Made by a program: the position numbers and the translations under genes. A DNA stretch of 64,000 bases from Fomes fomentarius (lineage: Eukaryota; Basidiomycota; Agaricomycetes; Polyporales; Polyporaceae), in assembly GCA_022606135.1 (NCBI GenBank), contig JABYQN010000010.1:1860001-1924000 (forward strand), read 5' to 3'. This document shows, piece by piece, positions 48,501 to 59,700 of this stretch (its first letter is position 1; every line of letters begins with the position of its first letter). Below the pieces are notes generated by a model. That model did no database searches. It was given only the letters and a program-made list of their open reading frames with translations, and had not been told where the DNA came from.

Positions 48501-50025
48501 CGTCAGAAATGCAACGAAGTCCAAGACTAACCCATGACAGACACTACATCAATAAGTAAAGTAGGTACGTTGATGTAGTTCGGATATGAACGTCGTAACC
48601 TGCAAAGATTCGTTGTCAATAGCATTCCTCCAGATGCTAGTAAACGCCACGACTTACCAGGCTGCCCACAAGATTACGATTAGGACCGCCACAGCGGTCG
48701 CAAGGCTGGCAATGATGAGAACGAAATGCAGGAGCTCGCGCTGCAGGGTTGTCAGCCGAGAAGCCTCCATGGTCGAAAGCTTCGCGATACGTCCGCTACA
48801 TCGAAAGGTCACAATGGGGATGGCATGGCTATCAGTCAGACGCACTTACAAAACGGTACTATCTCCCGTCAAGATTACCATCCCTATCCCAGATCCGCTC
48901 ACACAGTGCGTGCCTTGCAGAGCGATGTTCTTCGTCTGCAAGATGCCGTCAGCTACGTATGGCACAATGCTCGGGATGATATGCCCTCACCTCCAAAAAG
49001 TTTATATCCGTCATATTGATCCTACCCGCAATGGGCTCGCTCTGGCGGATGCGGCATGAGTTTCATGGGACTCGTTTTGCAAAGAGCGACCGTCGCTTAC
49101 TTCCCCAGTCAGGATACTGCGATCGAATCGCAGATCACCGCTGGCCTGGATGAGCCGTAAATCTGCAGGGACCTTCTCACCCAAGCGAACATGTATCAAG
49201 TCGCCCTGGACGAGCTCCGATGCAGGTAACTTGACTTCATTGCCGTCGCGCAACACTAGGACGTCCGAGGGGAGCATACCCTTTATTGACGACATCACCC
49301 TCGACGTCGAGAAGTCTTGCCAGGCATTAAACCCGGCTTGCAATAATTGGACGATGAGCAAGACCACAGCCAAGGCCAAGTTAGAGCTTTGGGGGTTCGG
49401 CTCGCCGAGTGGCTTCCTACAAATATCGCGGCACGTAAATATATGTCACTGATATTGGGACGCGCAGAGGATACTCACCATGCGATGAAGCAGACTATAC
49501 TTGCCGCGAACAAGAGACTCCCGAAGCCACCGAAGAACCATTCGAGTACCTTCCGCCACATGTTGCTCTTGGGGGGAGTGATAGCGTTCTTGCCGTACAA
49601 TTGGATACGACGCTGAGCCTGAACAGTTTCGAGTCCCGTCTGAGGTGATACACTCAACCGTTGAAGCGCCTCGTCTACGGTGATGGTATGCCAGTCAAGC
49701 GAAGAGAGTTCTGAGGCGAGATACATAAGTCCATGAACGACACAAGATGGGAGCCTTGCGCACCCTTGATCGCTGCCTTGCGACTCGTCGCATCTCCATC
49801 GATGGGGGATGTATGTGTCTGCACATGAATGCTCAACGTGCGGAATTCTGTGGTCAAGCGAGGGGCAGTCTCGACGGGAGAACGACCACGATCGGGGGAG
49901 GGCACAGTGGGTAATGATGGATGGTGTTCCTCGTGTTCATCAATCGTCACATGGCGAGGAAGGGGAACGAGGTCAGGCTTCTTGACTTGCGCCTCAATAT
50001 CTGAGGACCTAGAGGGAGGCGACAT
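45572..50025 (-). CDS. P-type ATPase, type IIC (fungal Na+/K+-ATPase alpha-like)
   Basis: Plasma-membrane cation pump of the animal-type Na,K/H,K-ATPase class kept by some fungi. From ATG 50025: disordered N-terminus, then [29 protein letters not shown] and the first helices ([33 protein letters not shown]). The actuator domain ends [10 protein letters not shown], continuing into [17 protein letters not shown]. The phosphorylation site [13 protein letters not shown] spans an intron near 48170-48230. The nucleotide domain has [15 protein letters not shown], and the hinge [20 protein letters not shown] lies near 46830-46935. Late helices include [32 protein letters not shown] and [19 protein letters not shown], ending [20 protein letters not shown] plus AW at 45572. 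Well over ten introns. Na+ versus K+ versus H+ specificity cannot be read here. Confidence 0.9.
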
Positions 50026-50464
50026 GGCAGGAAAGCTGGAGCCTGCCCCTCCTCGACTCGACCGGGCCTTAAAAGCGGCGGTAAGTTACAAGCGCCAATA
50101 CCAGGGGCAGTTCCAGCATTAGAAAGAACGATCAGAATAGCAACCAAGGATCGCGCCCGAAAGCGAGCATTTTGGCCATTGGATGAACGCGTTGAGCGAG
50201 AGAGTTGGGCCATTGGTCAGTCAAGTCTGTGCGAACCTATACACCTGCCATTTCTAGTTTTACCATCAGGCGCTGGCACGCTGTGGACCGCCAACATGCG
50301 AACAGCGTACCGGGCGCTCCGAAATAATGACATCAAGTGGCAGAGAACACGAGATAAGGGAGGGAATTTATCCAAACGAACACCACATCCGTCACCGGCG
50401 GCGGGTTCTGGGTAGCGGTTGCCATCAGCCATACGTTATGTGGAAAGAGTTAGATGAATCTGTT
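50026..50464. other. Intergenic region upstream of the P-type ATPase
   Basis: Between two minus-strand genes: promoter of the ATPase and 3' end of the helical protein gene. Nothing recognisable in it. Confidence 0.45.
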
Positions 50465-53459
50465 TCATACCTCACGCCAGCTCTCGGTTGAAGACTCCGG
50501 GAGAGCATCGATCTGCGAAAAGGCACATTGACTCAGCGACGGCGGCGTCGGAGATGCACTGTCGAACGCACATGATTGCACAGATGCTCCGCTAACAGGC
50601 CCATCCGTTCGTGAAGAATCACGGCGTATTCCCCCCCGTCTGCGTGTATGTTCCCCGTGTTTCTGAGGTTCTTCAGGGATGCGGCTACGCATGTTGTCCA
50701 AGGAGAGGTAACGAAGTAGCGTCCTAACGCGAACATTCTTAGTATCAGGTTCACAGGAACATTTCGCACCCTCGACGTACTCGCAGACCTGTCGCCTTGT
50801 TGGAATAAGACCACTAGTGCCCTACAAATCAAGGGTGCAACAAGCAACGAAAGTGGCTCATCTGATCCTTCAAAGTCGCCATCCAATATCAATAATAGGA
50901 CATCCCTGAAGTAGTCCCACGCCTCTGCAGATGACAAGGGATCCTGTTTGGGTAGTGGTGACATGGAGCCGAAATATGCTGCAAGAGCAGCTGTCCAACC
51001 ATCCGCAATCAGACTTGAAATGCAACTACCAAAATTACTCACAGGCGAGAGTCAGGTCACTGGGCTCGGCGTCCCGCACAAGCTGCCACACTACTGTGTG
51101 GCATCCAGCGTTCTTCAGCTGTTCGAAGGATACTTCTTCACGACGCTGTTCTAACGCAGTAGAAATACCGACTAAGGCATCACCCAAGACTGCCCGTGCC
51201 AGGGAACCGCTGTCTGCGTCTTCGAAGCATTTGCGGCATGCAGTAAGGAAGCGTTCGATGGACTCCGGTATTGTGCTTGATGTGGTACTAGTGATCCACA
51301 CGAGGGTGATAAATTGGAGATTTTGTCTGACCGCATGCAGCTCCGTGAATGTGAGATTGTCTCCTCTTGACTGATCGGTCATGACTCTACTTCTTGTGAG
51401 CAACGCCTTCGATGAACAATGAACGAGTACCTACTTGCACATGTGTTCCAGTGCTGACGAAGCAATAACATTATGGGACATGCCCTCACTATAAGATGGT
51501 GCAAACATACCGCGATTGACATTCAATGAGAATTCGGGTTTCGATCCAGCGATTGCCATGATAGCGCCTTGTAAACCGGTCTTTGATAAACAGAGCGTTT
51601 CAATGATAAGATCCTTGACTGTAGTGAGTGAGTTCGGTGGGGCGCTGATACCAAACTTTCTGCAGCTTACTGGAAATCTCAATCTCGCCGTCTGACAATA
51701 GTACGAATAGGTTGCACAAAACACCGAACAACGCTACGGTAGACGCATGGTCTGCTTCCATGCCTTGTAGGAGGCGCAAGATGCTCCAACATATTTTGAG
51801 GAAGGTATTGAAGATGGAGTCGGGAGGCCTGGCGGACGTATCTTTCATCCTACATAACCCGCATCGAAGCAAGCGCTTGAACGAGAACGTCAGTACCCGT
51901 CTCTAACACCAATACGAACCAACTTACGGCCATCATGGATAATGCCGCTCGAGGCTCTTGCTCCAAGGCCGCGATGAGATCGTGGTCCCAATACTCAAGA
52001 GAGTGCGCGTGGGATATACCCTCAACACGCGTATCTAGGGTATATAGCCATGTCGCAGTCTAGATAGGTGAGCCTGCGACTTGCACAAACATTAGTGTAG
52101 ATTTGACTTACAAGATGTTCCACTACTTCAGATTGGCATATCCTGACGTCCTCCCAAGTCACCCAAGCCCACGGTAAGGTCGCTCCCCATCTCATGAGGA
52201 CAACAAGTGAAATATCCACACAGGCAGGGAGCGAAACGATTGACATCAGTGGTAGCGCAGTGTCCCGCTCCAGAATGGCCTGTATTATCTCCAGAAGCAC
52301 GGCGTGTGTTTGCGGTCTACAGGACGAGTCGATGTCATCAATCCTACGGGACAACACCTGACATCCAGTCAGTAAAGGTGACCGCATATAATTGTTCCCG
52401 CCATACCGCATACAACGACACAAACATGGCAAACGCTACTCGTTCCCGCTCGCTGGCATCTGCGAAGTTCACATCGATACCTTGGCTCCTCCTATCGCTA
52501 ATCTGTGCGATATGGGTTTGTAGTGCTTCAAGTAAACGCGCATATTCGACTCTTGAGATAGGATTCAAATTCACTATGCATGTCCACATGGAATTGATCA
52601 CTCACCTGTCCACAGTCACCAACTGCTCGGAGAGGTGAGGCGCTATGACGTATACTCCGAACACCAGGCACATGACGAGTCGATAGGCTGCAGGGGAGAC
52701 ATGTTTTGAAGACAGCACATGGACAATGTCTGTCCACTTGTCTATGAATGAATCAGAACGTAGAAGAGTGTGTTTCTAAGAAGATATACCAGGCAGCTGC
52801 ACTGCAGCACGCAATATGTCATCTTCTCTCTGAGCTCGGACTGACATCGGCTGGTGCTGATCAATGGGGGGGACGCGGAAAAAGGTTCCAGCAGCAACAG
52901 TGATTGCTTGTCCAAGTCTTGCTAAGACAATGTCCACCCATGTGATAATGAGGGATGAATTGGAGCCTTCAGTGCTGTTGGCGGCTATGCGATTGAAAAT
53001 GACCCGGTACTGGAACAGAAGGGACAAGAAAGGTGCATCAACTTGGAGTGAATCAGTCTCGTGACAGCCGTTGAGACAAACCACCACGTACGCAGCGCTG
53101 ACAAGATGATTCGTGTGTTTAATAGGTCGGGTTGTTCCCAATCACCATGAACGATCTCCTCAAGGCGCGCTATCAAGGTGCAGGAGACGCGTCGAACGAC
53201 TTCGTGAGAATTCCTGTCCTGCTTGCATTGTGGGTCACGGTAGTTTTCGCTGGAACAATATACTCACGTTTTCCACAGCGCATATATCCAGGCCTTGCAG
53301 TGCGTTGAGAGCGTTGTGCAACTCCAATGCGACTGCTTCATCGATTTGAGAGGTACCCACGATGTGACCTAACGCGGTCGAGATCTCCATAGAGTCGACT
53401 GGGTCCCAGTCTACAGGAGAACGTTCGGGCTCCGACTCCGTATGGCTGGACTGCGACAT
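50465..53459 (-). CDS. Multi-exon alpha-helical protein of unknown function
   Basis: No family recognised. ATG 53459 starts MSQSSHTESEPERSPVDWD, followed by helical blocks: VALELHNALNALQGLD, VSCTLIARLEEIVHGDWEQP, IITWVDIVLARLGQAITVAA, VSPAAYRLVMCLVFGVYVIA, YARLLEALQTHIAQISDRRS, VAFAMFVSLYAVWREQLYAV, ILRLLQGMEADHASTVALFG, FLTACRKCFEDADSG and DYFRDVLLLILDGDFEGSDE. The regular leucine-rich helix pairs suggest an ARM/HEAT-type solenoid, which is inference. About a dozen short introns, mostly GT-AG; the join near 51410 is the least certain. The C-terminus is Ser/Arg-rich and ends about ESWREV at 50465. It lies 132 bp behind RPC5 on the same strand. Confidence 0.65.
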
Positions 53460-53591
53460 CTGACGGGATGACGGTGGGAGTCAAGGTTGTTGAGTGCGCT
53501 GTCGGACTGGACTGCACAAGTGTATGGCTTCGGAACCGAACAAGGACCGTAACCTTCCAGAAAGACTAGACGCAGGCAAGTTGTGTAGGAA

Positions 53592-54547
53592 TCACAGGCC
53601 AGGTACATCTTTCAGAAGACTCGTGATGTCTGTTTTACATTCTAGTTCTTCGTACGACGTTGAGAACACTGACTCAAATGCCTCATTTGCTTCGGCCGTC
53701 TACGAGCAATCGTTCAGAACACGAAGGGGCAATCCGGCCAGAAGAAACATACCTCTCCTCCGCAGTACTCGTAGTCATCCCAGCGCTCATCCTCTTCCGT
53801 GTGCATAAATGTCAGCATATCTCGACGGATTTGAGTCAGACCGCCCTGAAACTGCAACCCTTGGCTTTCGCCCGTTTTACGTACGGCCACCTGCACCTCC
53901 TTGGCATCGCCAGCAAGCCTCTTCTCCTTCTTGGGAGCAGGGGCAGGGGCGGGTTCGTCTGGGTCGGGAGGGGGGCCGTCATCTTCGTCTGAGTCATCGC
54001 CACGAGGTCGTCTGCTCTTCCTGAGGTGCATATCCATGTAGGTGAGTGTTGGACGGAATTGATGTGTTTCACTGATGGGATGTAGGTGTAATCGCCCTAT
54101 CATGCAGAGTTCTTTTAGACCGCAAGCCTGATTCAAGTGAACGGTGCACTCACCATTGCGTAGAATACCCAGGACATAAGCACCCATATGAGGAACCTGC
54201 TCACTCCGTAAACGGACCTCGGACAACCTTGGTTCCTCCCCCTCCCTCTGCTTGACCTTGGGAAGCTCCTGGTTCTTCTCCTTGTCGTCCCCCACTCTTG
54301 CTGCACCGAGATCTTTTGACCTGTCGGCGTTCCAAACTTCTGGGCGCGTGTCAACTGGAATGTGTACCTCAAGCCGTTTGACCTGGGGCTTCCTCCGGGC
54401 GCGGATACGCTTGCCGCTCGCAGCGGCGGACGGAGGAACTTCTAGGGGTCGAGTAAGAAGAGGGAACTGATGTAGATGGATGTCTGGCTCGAGTGCATTG
54501 GAGTAGTGGACTGGAATGACGCTAACGAGCCTGTCCACCGAGTCCAT
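53592..54547 (-). CDS. RPC37: RNA polymerase III subunit RPC5 (Rpc37)
   Basis: Subunit of the Rpc37-Rpc53 subcomplex of RNA polymerase III, needed for termination and reinitiation. From ATG 54547: VDRLVSVIPVHYSNALEPDI, HLHQFPLLTRPLEVP, VKRLEVHIPVDTRPEVWNAD, LSEVRLRSEQVPHMGAYVLG, an intron, then GRLHLHPISETHQFRPTLTY and an acidic/Pro stretch (DEDDGPPPDPDEP). These form the Sin_N/RPC5 region. The last exon after an intron at 53637-53688 reads TAEANEAFESVFSTSYEELE and ends at TGA 53592-53594; without that splice the frame would stop at 53714. About 260 residues, close to yeast Rpc37. It shares a 123-bp divergent promoter with TFIIIA, another Pol III factor. Confidence 0.9.
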
Positions 54548-54670
54548 GACGGTCGTGATCTAGGCGTGTATAATGTAGACGCCCATAAAGGACGTGTCGT
54601 GGGCGCGCAAAATTCCATCATTCGCCTGATCCGCTTCGAAAGTAGTGAAACTAAATTGGCCTCCTTCTCG
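54548..54670. promoter_or_regulatory. Very short bidirectional promoter between RPC37 and TFIIIA genes
   Basis: Only 123 bp separate the two ATGs (54547 minus, 54671 plus), too little for two independent promoters plus 5' UTRs, so regulation is presumably shared. The stretch has no TATA box; gggcgcgcaaaattcc at 54601 is the only striking block. Confidence 0.55.
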
Positions 54671-56438
54671 ATGTCGGATATGGCTACTCTCTTAGACCCC
54701 TCTTCCTCTTCAACTACGACGATTATCTTGCGCAAACGCAGACATCGCAATTCGTTGGTCATACACCTCTCTTCCCCCTCCTCAAGCTGCGAGAACGATC
54801 CCGCGTATGTAACTGAGTCCGAGTACGACGTCGGTGAAGGCCCGCAGGATGGCATCCTGCCAACGCGCCGATCCAGCATCTTGAAACAGAAACCATATAT
54901 ATGCACATTTGAAGGATGCACCAAAGCCTACACCAAGAGAGCGAGGTTGGGGGAGCACGAGCGATCACACACAGGAGAAGTACGTCGACTGAAATACTAT
55001 GAGTTGCAATAGTTAACAACGCTTGTAATATCAAGCGTCCCTATGTATGCTCCGTATGCAACAAATCTTACCTCCGCGAAACCCACCTCCAAGCACATAG
55101 GCGGACGCATCTCCCGAGCTCTGCTAGACCATTCTTGTGCGAGGAGCCTGGCTGTGGCAAACGATTTTGGACCTCGCAACACCTTCGCGTGCACACTGAG
55201 CTGCACCGAGGGGAGAAGTCGTTCAAAGTGAGGAGTTGCTTAATATCTCGAAGCGAAGCAGGTGAACTTACATACTTTCAGTGTACCGAGGCCAACTGCG
55301 ACGCGGCATTCGCCAAACACCACCAACTGCGAGAACATATCTGCACAGTTCATTCACCTCCGGGTACAAAGCCTTATCGTTGTGAACATGCGGGTTGTAC
55401 CAAGTCCTTCGCAACAAATCAGAAGCTCACTGCTCATATAAAGACACACGATGGTACGGTCCCTCGACGGCACACTATCGGCCAATTCGCTCATGTAGCT
55501 CTTTTGCAGGAACACGATATACTTGTGCCCACCAATCTTGTCTGCCTGCCCCAGGCGAATCTCCCACCTACTATCAGACATGGTCTGCCTTGCAGCATCA
55601 CATGCGGACAGCCCATCCTCCGACATGCCCCTACCAATCATGCAAGGGCAAGACCTTCACCCTGCAGAAGGGCCTTCGCGCTCATATGAAGATACACGCC
55701 CAGCGCGATCAGGAGGCAGAACTAGTTGATGCTATCGTTGGCTTCGACGACTCCGAGGCTGAGGCTGAGGCTGAGCGTCCTCGGAAACGTCGTCGCGGGG
55801 GTGAGGTCGGTCGTGACTGGGTCTGTGAAGTAGACGGGTGCGACAAGGACTTCAAATCTGTACGTTAATTCCCACCACGGCTCCTGCGCAAGGTGAGTAG
55901 AGGTTGACGAATCCACCAATAGAAGAAAGCCCTCGCGACGCACCACAATATCGCCCATCTCGGACGGCGGGACTTCGTCTGTCCACACGAACACTGCCAA
56001 CGCGCGTTTGGGTACAAACACCTGCTGCAACGCCACCTCGCCAAGCTGCACGCCTCTTCTGGATCCGACCACGGTTCCAGCGACGAAGATGAACAAACCG
56101 AGCCCGAGTCGCTCAGCGTCTCCACACAGGACGTCCAGATGGACATCGACTTCCTCACTGGGAAAACATACGCTGCCCAGGCCAGAGAAGCGGTTAATCA
56201 GGTGACGAAGCTCCAGTGTCCCTATCCTCATCTACCTCCGATACTCTCAGTGGACGTGGACGCATCCGAGCCCGTCGCTTCAAGCAGCAAGCGGACGCAT
56301 GCGTGCCAGTACGTGTTCAGTCGCGCGTACGATCTTCGTCGCCATCTGCAAGCAGAGCACGGTGTCGAAGTCGAGCGAGATAAGGTCGACGAGTGGGTAC
56401 GAGGTCAGAAGGATGCGACAACAAGTGCCGTAGCCTAG
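54671..56438 (+). CDS. TFC2: Transcription factor IIIA, C2H2 zinc-finger protein
   Basis: Binds the internal control region of 5S rRNA genes and recruits TFIIIC/TFIIIB, and can bind 5S rRNA itself. From ATG 54671 (MSDMATLLDPSSSS) a basic Ser-rich lead precedes nine C2H2 fingers: YICTFEGCTKAY, YVCSVCNKSY, FLCEEPGCGKRF, FKCTEANCDAAF, YRCEHAGCTKSF, YTCAHQSC (long insert before the His pair), TCPYQSCKGKTF, WVCEVDGCDKDF and FVCPHEHCQRAF. A tenth, atypical finger near the end uses LQCPYPHLP and, after about 25 residues, CQYVFSRAYDLRRHLQAEH. An acidic linker and the KRRRGG patch near 55785 lie between fingers 7 and 8. Four introns, all GT-AG. The finger count and C-terminal RAYDLRRH block fit fungal TFIIIA. 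Confidence 0.9.
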
Positions 56439-56763
56439 TGATTATGCACAGACACATCTATCTATCACGCGCCATGTATCCAGTTATCTCTTCCAGGTGC
56501 TTGCATTGCAATAGTCTCATAGACATGCTAAGCTAAGTAGACCAGACGTGCTAAATAATGGTAGTGTGAGTACGGATATGCGAAGTTCAACAGTCTCTAC
56601 GGAGCCTTGCAACGTCCCATGGTCAGAGCGCGAGCGACCGCTAGAAAATACAGCACGTGATTGTAGGTGGTATCAGGGAAACGTCCTTCGTCCACAGCAT
56701 AAAACGAATATCATGATGATGATCGTCAAATTCATGGCATGTGCCTTTGCAAGCAGGCGGATG
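56439..56763. other. Convergent 3' region of TFIIIA and the CNH-GYF gene
   Basis: No gene seen. AT-rich patches near 56525-56570 and 56700-56730 may serve 3'-end formation. Confidence 0.4.
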
Positions 56764-59700
56764 TTATGACGCCGACGCCATTGGGGAGAGCTTCAGGACC
56801 CTGAACGTCGTGTTCGACCTCTCGCATAGGTACATCTCGTCTTCCTTCCGACCCAGGAAGATGATCTCCTCGTAGTGTTCGCCATCTCCGTCCCCAAGGA
56901 TGAAGTCAGCCCGCCCAGGCGATTTTGACGGCCCCGTGCTCTGCTTCTTGCGTGGAACGACGCCGCTGCCCTTCGACATGATAGATAAGCTCGACAATGC
57001 CGAGTCCGCCCTCAGATGGTCCAGCGGCGTGCCTATCTTCCAGACGAAAGGCCCGCGGCGGTTCGTGCTCGACAACGGCGAGTTGAACTGCGGGAGAAGC
57101 GTCCGCGAGTGGTCTCCAGGCTTCAACAGCGCGTCGCCAAAGTCCACCGCCTCAAGACCACCCTGGCGCATAGCGACGAGTACGGCACGGTCATTGACGT
57201 CGAACGCCTCGAGCCGCTTCACGTCTCCAAGACGACTTGACGGTCGTGATTCATCTGCGGTATCGTCGGTGGTCCACATAAAGCGACCCTTCAGCACAGA
57301 TCTGCCGCGAGAGTCGACGATGGTGGTGCTGTGCCCGCCGCGGGAAGAATAGAACAGAGCTGGCGGACCGAAATGCTTGGGCTGAACGAGGAGAGACTGA
57401 GGGGAGAGAAGGGGTTTTGTAGCGTCGGGGATAGGTATGGATGCAGAAGTGGTGGGAGGTGAAGAACGGAACGGGTGAGTTGGGTCGACACATTGCAAAC
57501 GCAGGTCTTTCAACAGGATGTAATCAGTATCCTCCTCTCTCCTGACCGGTAGGTCTGGAGGCAAGAGACCGTCACGGTACCATGCCTGCATCAGAGATGC
57601 TTTCCATGGACCTAGATTGTCTTCAGCGTTAAGTTGGTAGTCAACATTTGCAGACAAACTCACCGTGTATGACGCCCTTCGGATCCCGGTAGAACCACTT
57701 TGAAGGAGGTGCGGGTGTAGGGACAGGCAGACCAGGAGGGGAGAATTGGACTTGCGACAAATCCACGTTCGTGCTCCCGTCTCCTTCCGGTTCGTACTGG
57801 TTGCGGTATTCCAAGAAAGAGCGATATGTAGGAGGGATAACGTACTCGTCGGCGATGTTGGCGAGCGGGAAGTTTGGCGAGAACGATAATTGTTGGAAGG
57901 TCGTGTACGGACTCATCTGTGCAGCCGCAAGAGTTACCAACTCGTCAGTCGAGTTGGTTGTAGCATTCGCGGAGTCCATAGTGAGTTGCGTTGTCGACTC
58001 AGAGGGAGGGGACGCAATACCCGATGAAGCGGTCGCCTGAGGCTCGTCCGTGGCAGGTGGAGTAGCGACGCCGATCGTAACATTGACCGACACGTCTTCC
58101 TCACCGTTTGCAGCAGGGGTATCCGTGTCGACATCAGGTGACTGTCCAGCTTGGTTCTCACGAGCGCGGCGGCGAGCTGCTCTGCGCTCTGCGCGTCCTA
58201 TCCTGACTTCGCGAACCCGGACAGTCGCGGGCTCCAAGCCAAACACGTTCTGGGAGAACACCAAGAACACCTCCACAAGGTCATCGCCCTGCAGCTGCAG
58301 CTCTAGGGAACGCGGCGAGTCGGGCAAGATAAAGGTGCGCGACAGACCAAGCGCAGTCCTGTACGTTCCAGCGAACAGCTCGACCTTTTCTCCATTGTCC
58401 CCACAGAGAATCGCGAGGAAGCTTAGAGATGTTTTTAGTCAAGTTGCATATGGCGGCCGTGAAATGGAAGCTTACCTCTTCTTTGCTGTCTCTACCGCCT
58501 TCACCGCAACCGCACCCTTAGTACCCGGAAGCTTGACATACTCCAATTTCGGCGCTGGGGCGTGGGGCGGGGGCGGTAAAGCGATGAACCTCTCCGACCC
58601 AGGCCCAATCGATCGAGGCTGCGGAGGAACGTCGTCAGACCGCCGACCCAGCGCGTTCGTGAGTAGCCGCGGTAGGAAGCGAGAATGTGACGAGGCGGAA
58701 GTAGGTTGTGGCAGTGGTGGCGGAGGAGCATCCGGCATAGGCTGAATAGCGGCGGCAGTAGCAGCACTTGGACCTGGGGATGTCGATGGACGCCTCGGTG
58801 GTCTTGCCGCCGGTGTCACAGTCGCATTGGACGCTGAAGGTTGAATGCGACCGGAAGACGAGCGGGTAAGGACGTTCGGCCGCCTTTCGCGCATCTCTGG
58901 GGGATTGGATGGTGCCGCCGGCGCCGCCGTCGGAGGATATGCGATCTCAGACAGGGATGGAATCGAAGACTGCGATTGGCTAGATTGGTTGGTGAACACT
59001 CCGCCAAGTACCGACCATCGCCGTCGCCGCCTGTTAGATTGCTCTCCTGTGCTCTGCCTGGTATAGGTAGAGTGAGATTCTGATGTGCGGGGGCTGCCCA
59101 GTGCATCGCCTTCAGCGTAGTTCTGCGAATTGATGAGAATGGGCTCCTGTTCCCGTCGACTTCCGACTGGTGGAAGGTCAGGGATTCGGCTTTCGAACAA
59201 TGCCTCCGCGAGAGAGATGCGTTCACGAGTAGGTGTGGTCGGAGAGGAAGGATTGGGCTCGCCCTCCTCGTCCTCTTCACCGTCAGCGTCGCCGTCCATA
59301 TCTGGAGACATTGCACCATCCTGATCACGTGGAGGAGAACCTATACTCAATGCCTGGCGAAGGGTCAAGAGCGTCGGTGTAGGAGACGGTGGCGGCACTG
59401 GAATCACGTTGGTATTCGCCCTGGTCAGGGAAAGGTCCAAGTTCGCGGGCCGACTTCGCCGATTGGGGCGACTGCTGAGAGTTGGTGATGTCTGTGACCT
59501 GGTCATGTCGAGACGACTGCTACTAGCTGCGGAGGCGGTAGCTATCGCACTGGTACGTTCATCAAGAACTTGACTACCACTGGGAGCTGCCATGACGTTA
59601 ATCGCCTCGTCGTCACTAGATGCCCAGTCGCCCTTGATGTCCTCTTGGGGCTCAGTCTCGCCGTTGACATTTGTCAAGGTATGGCGTCGCGAGGCCGCAC

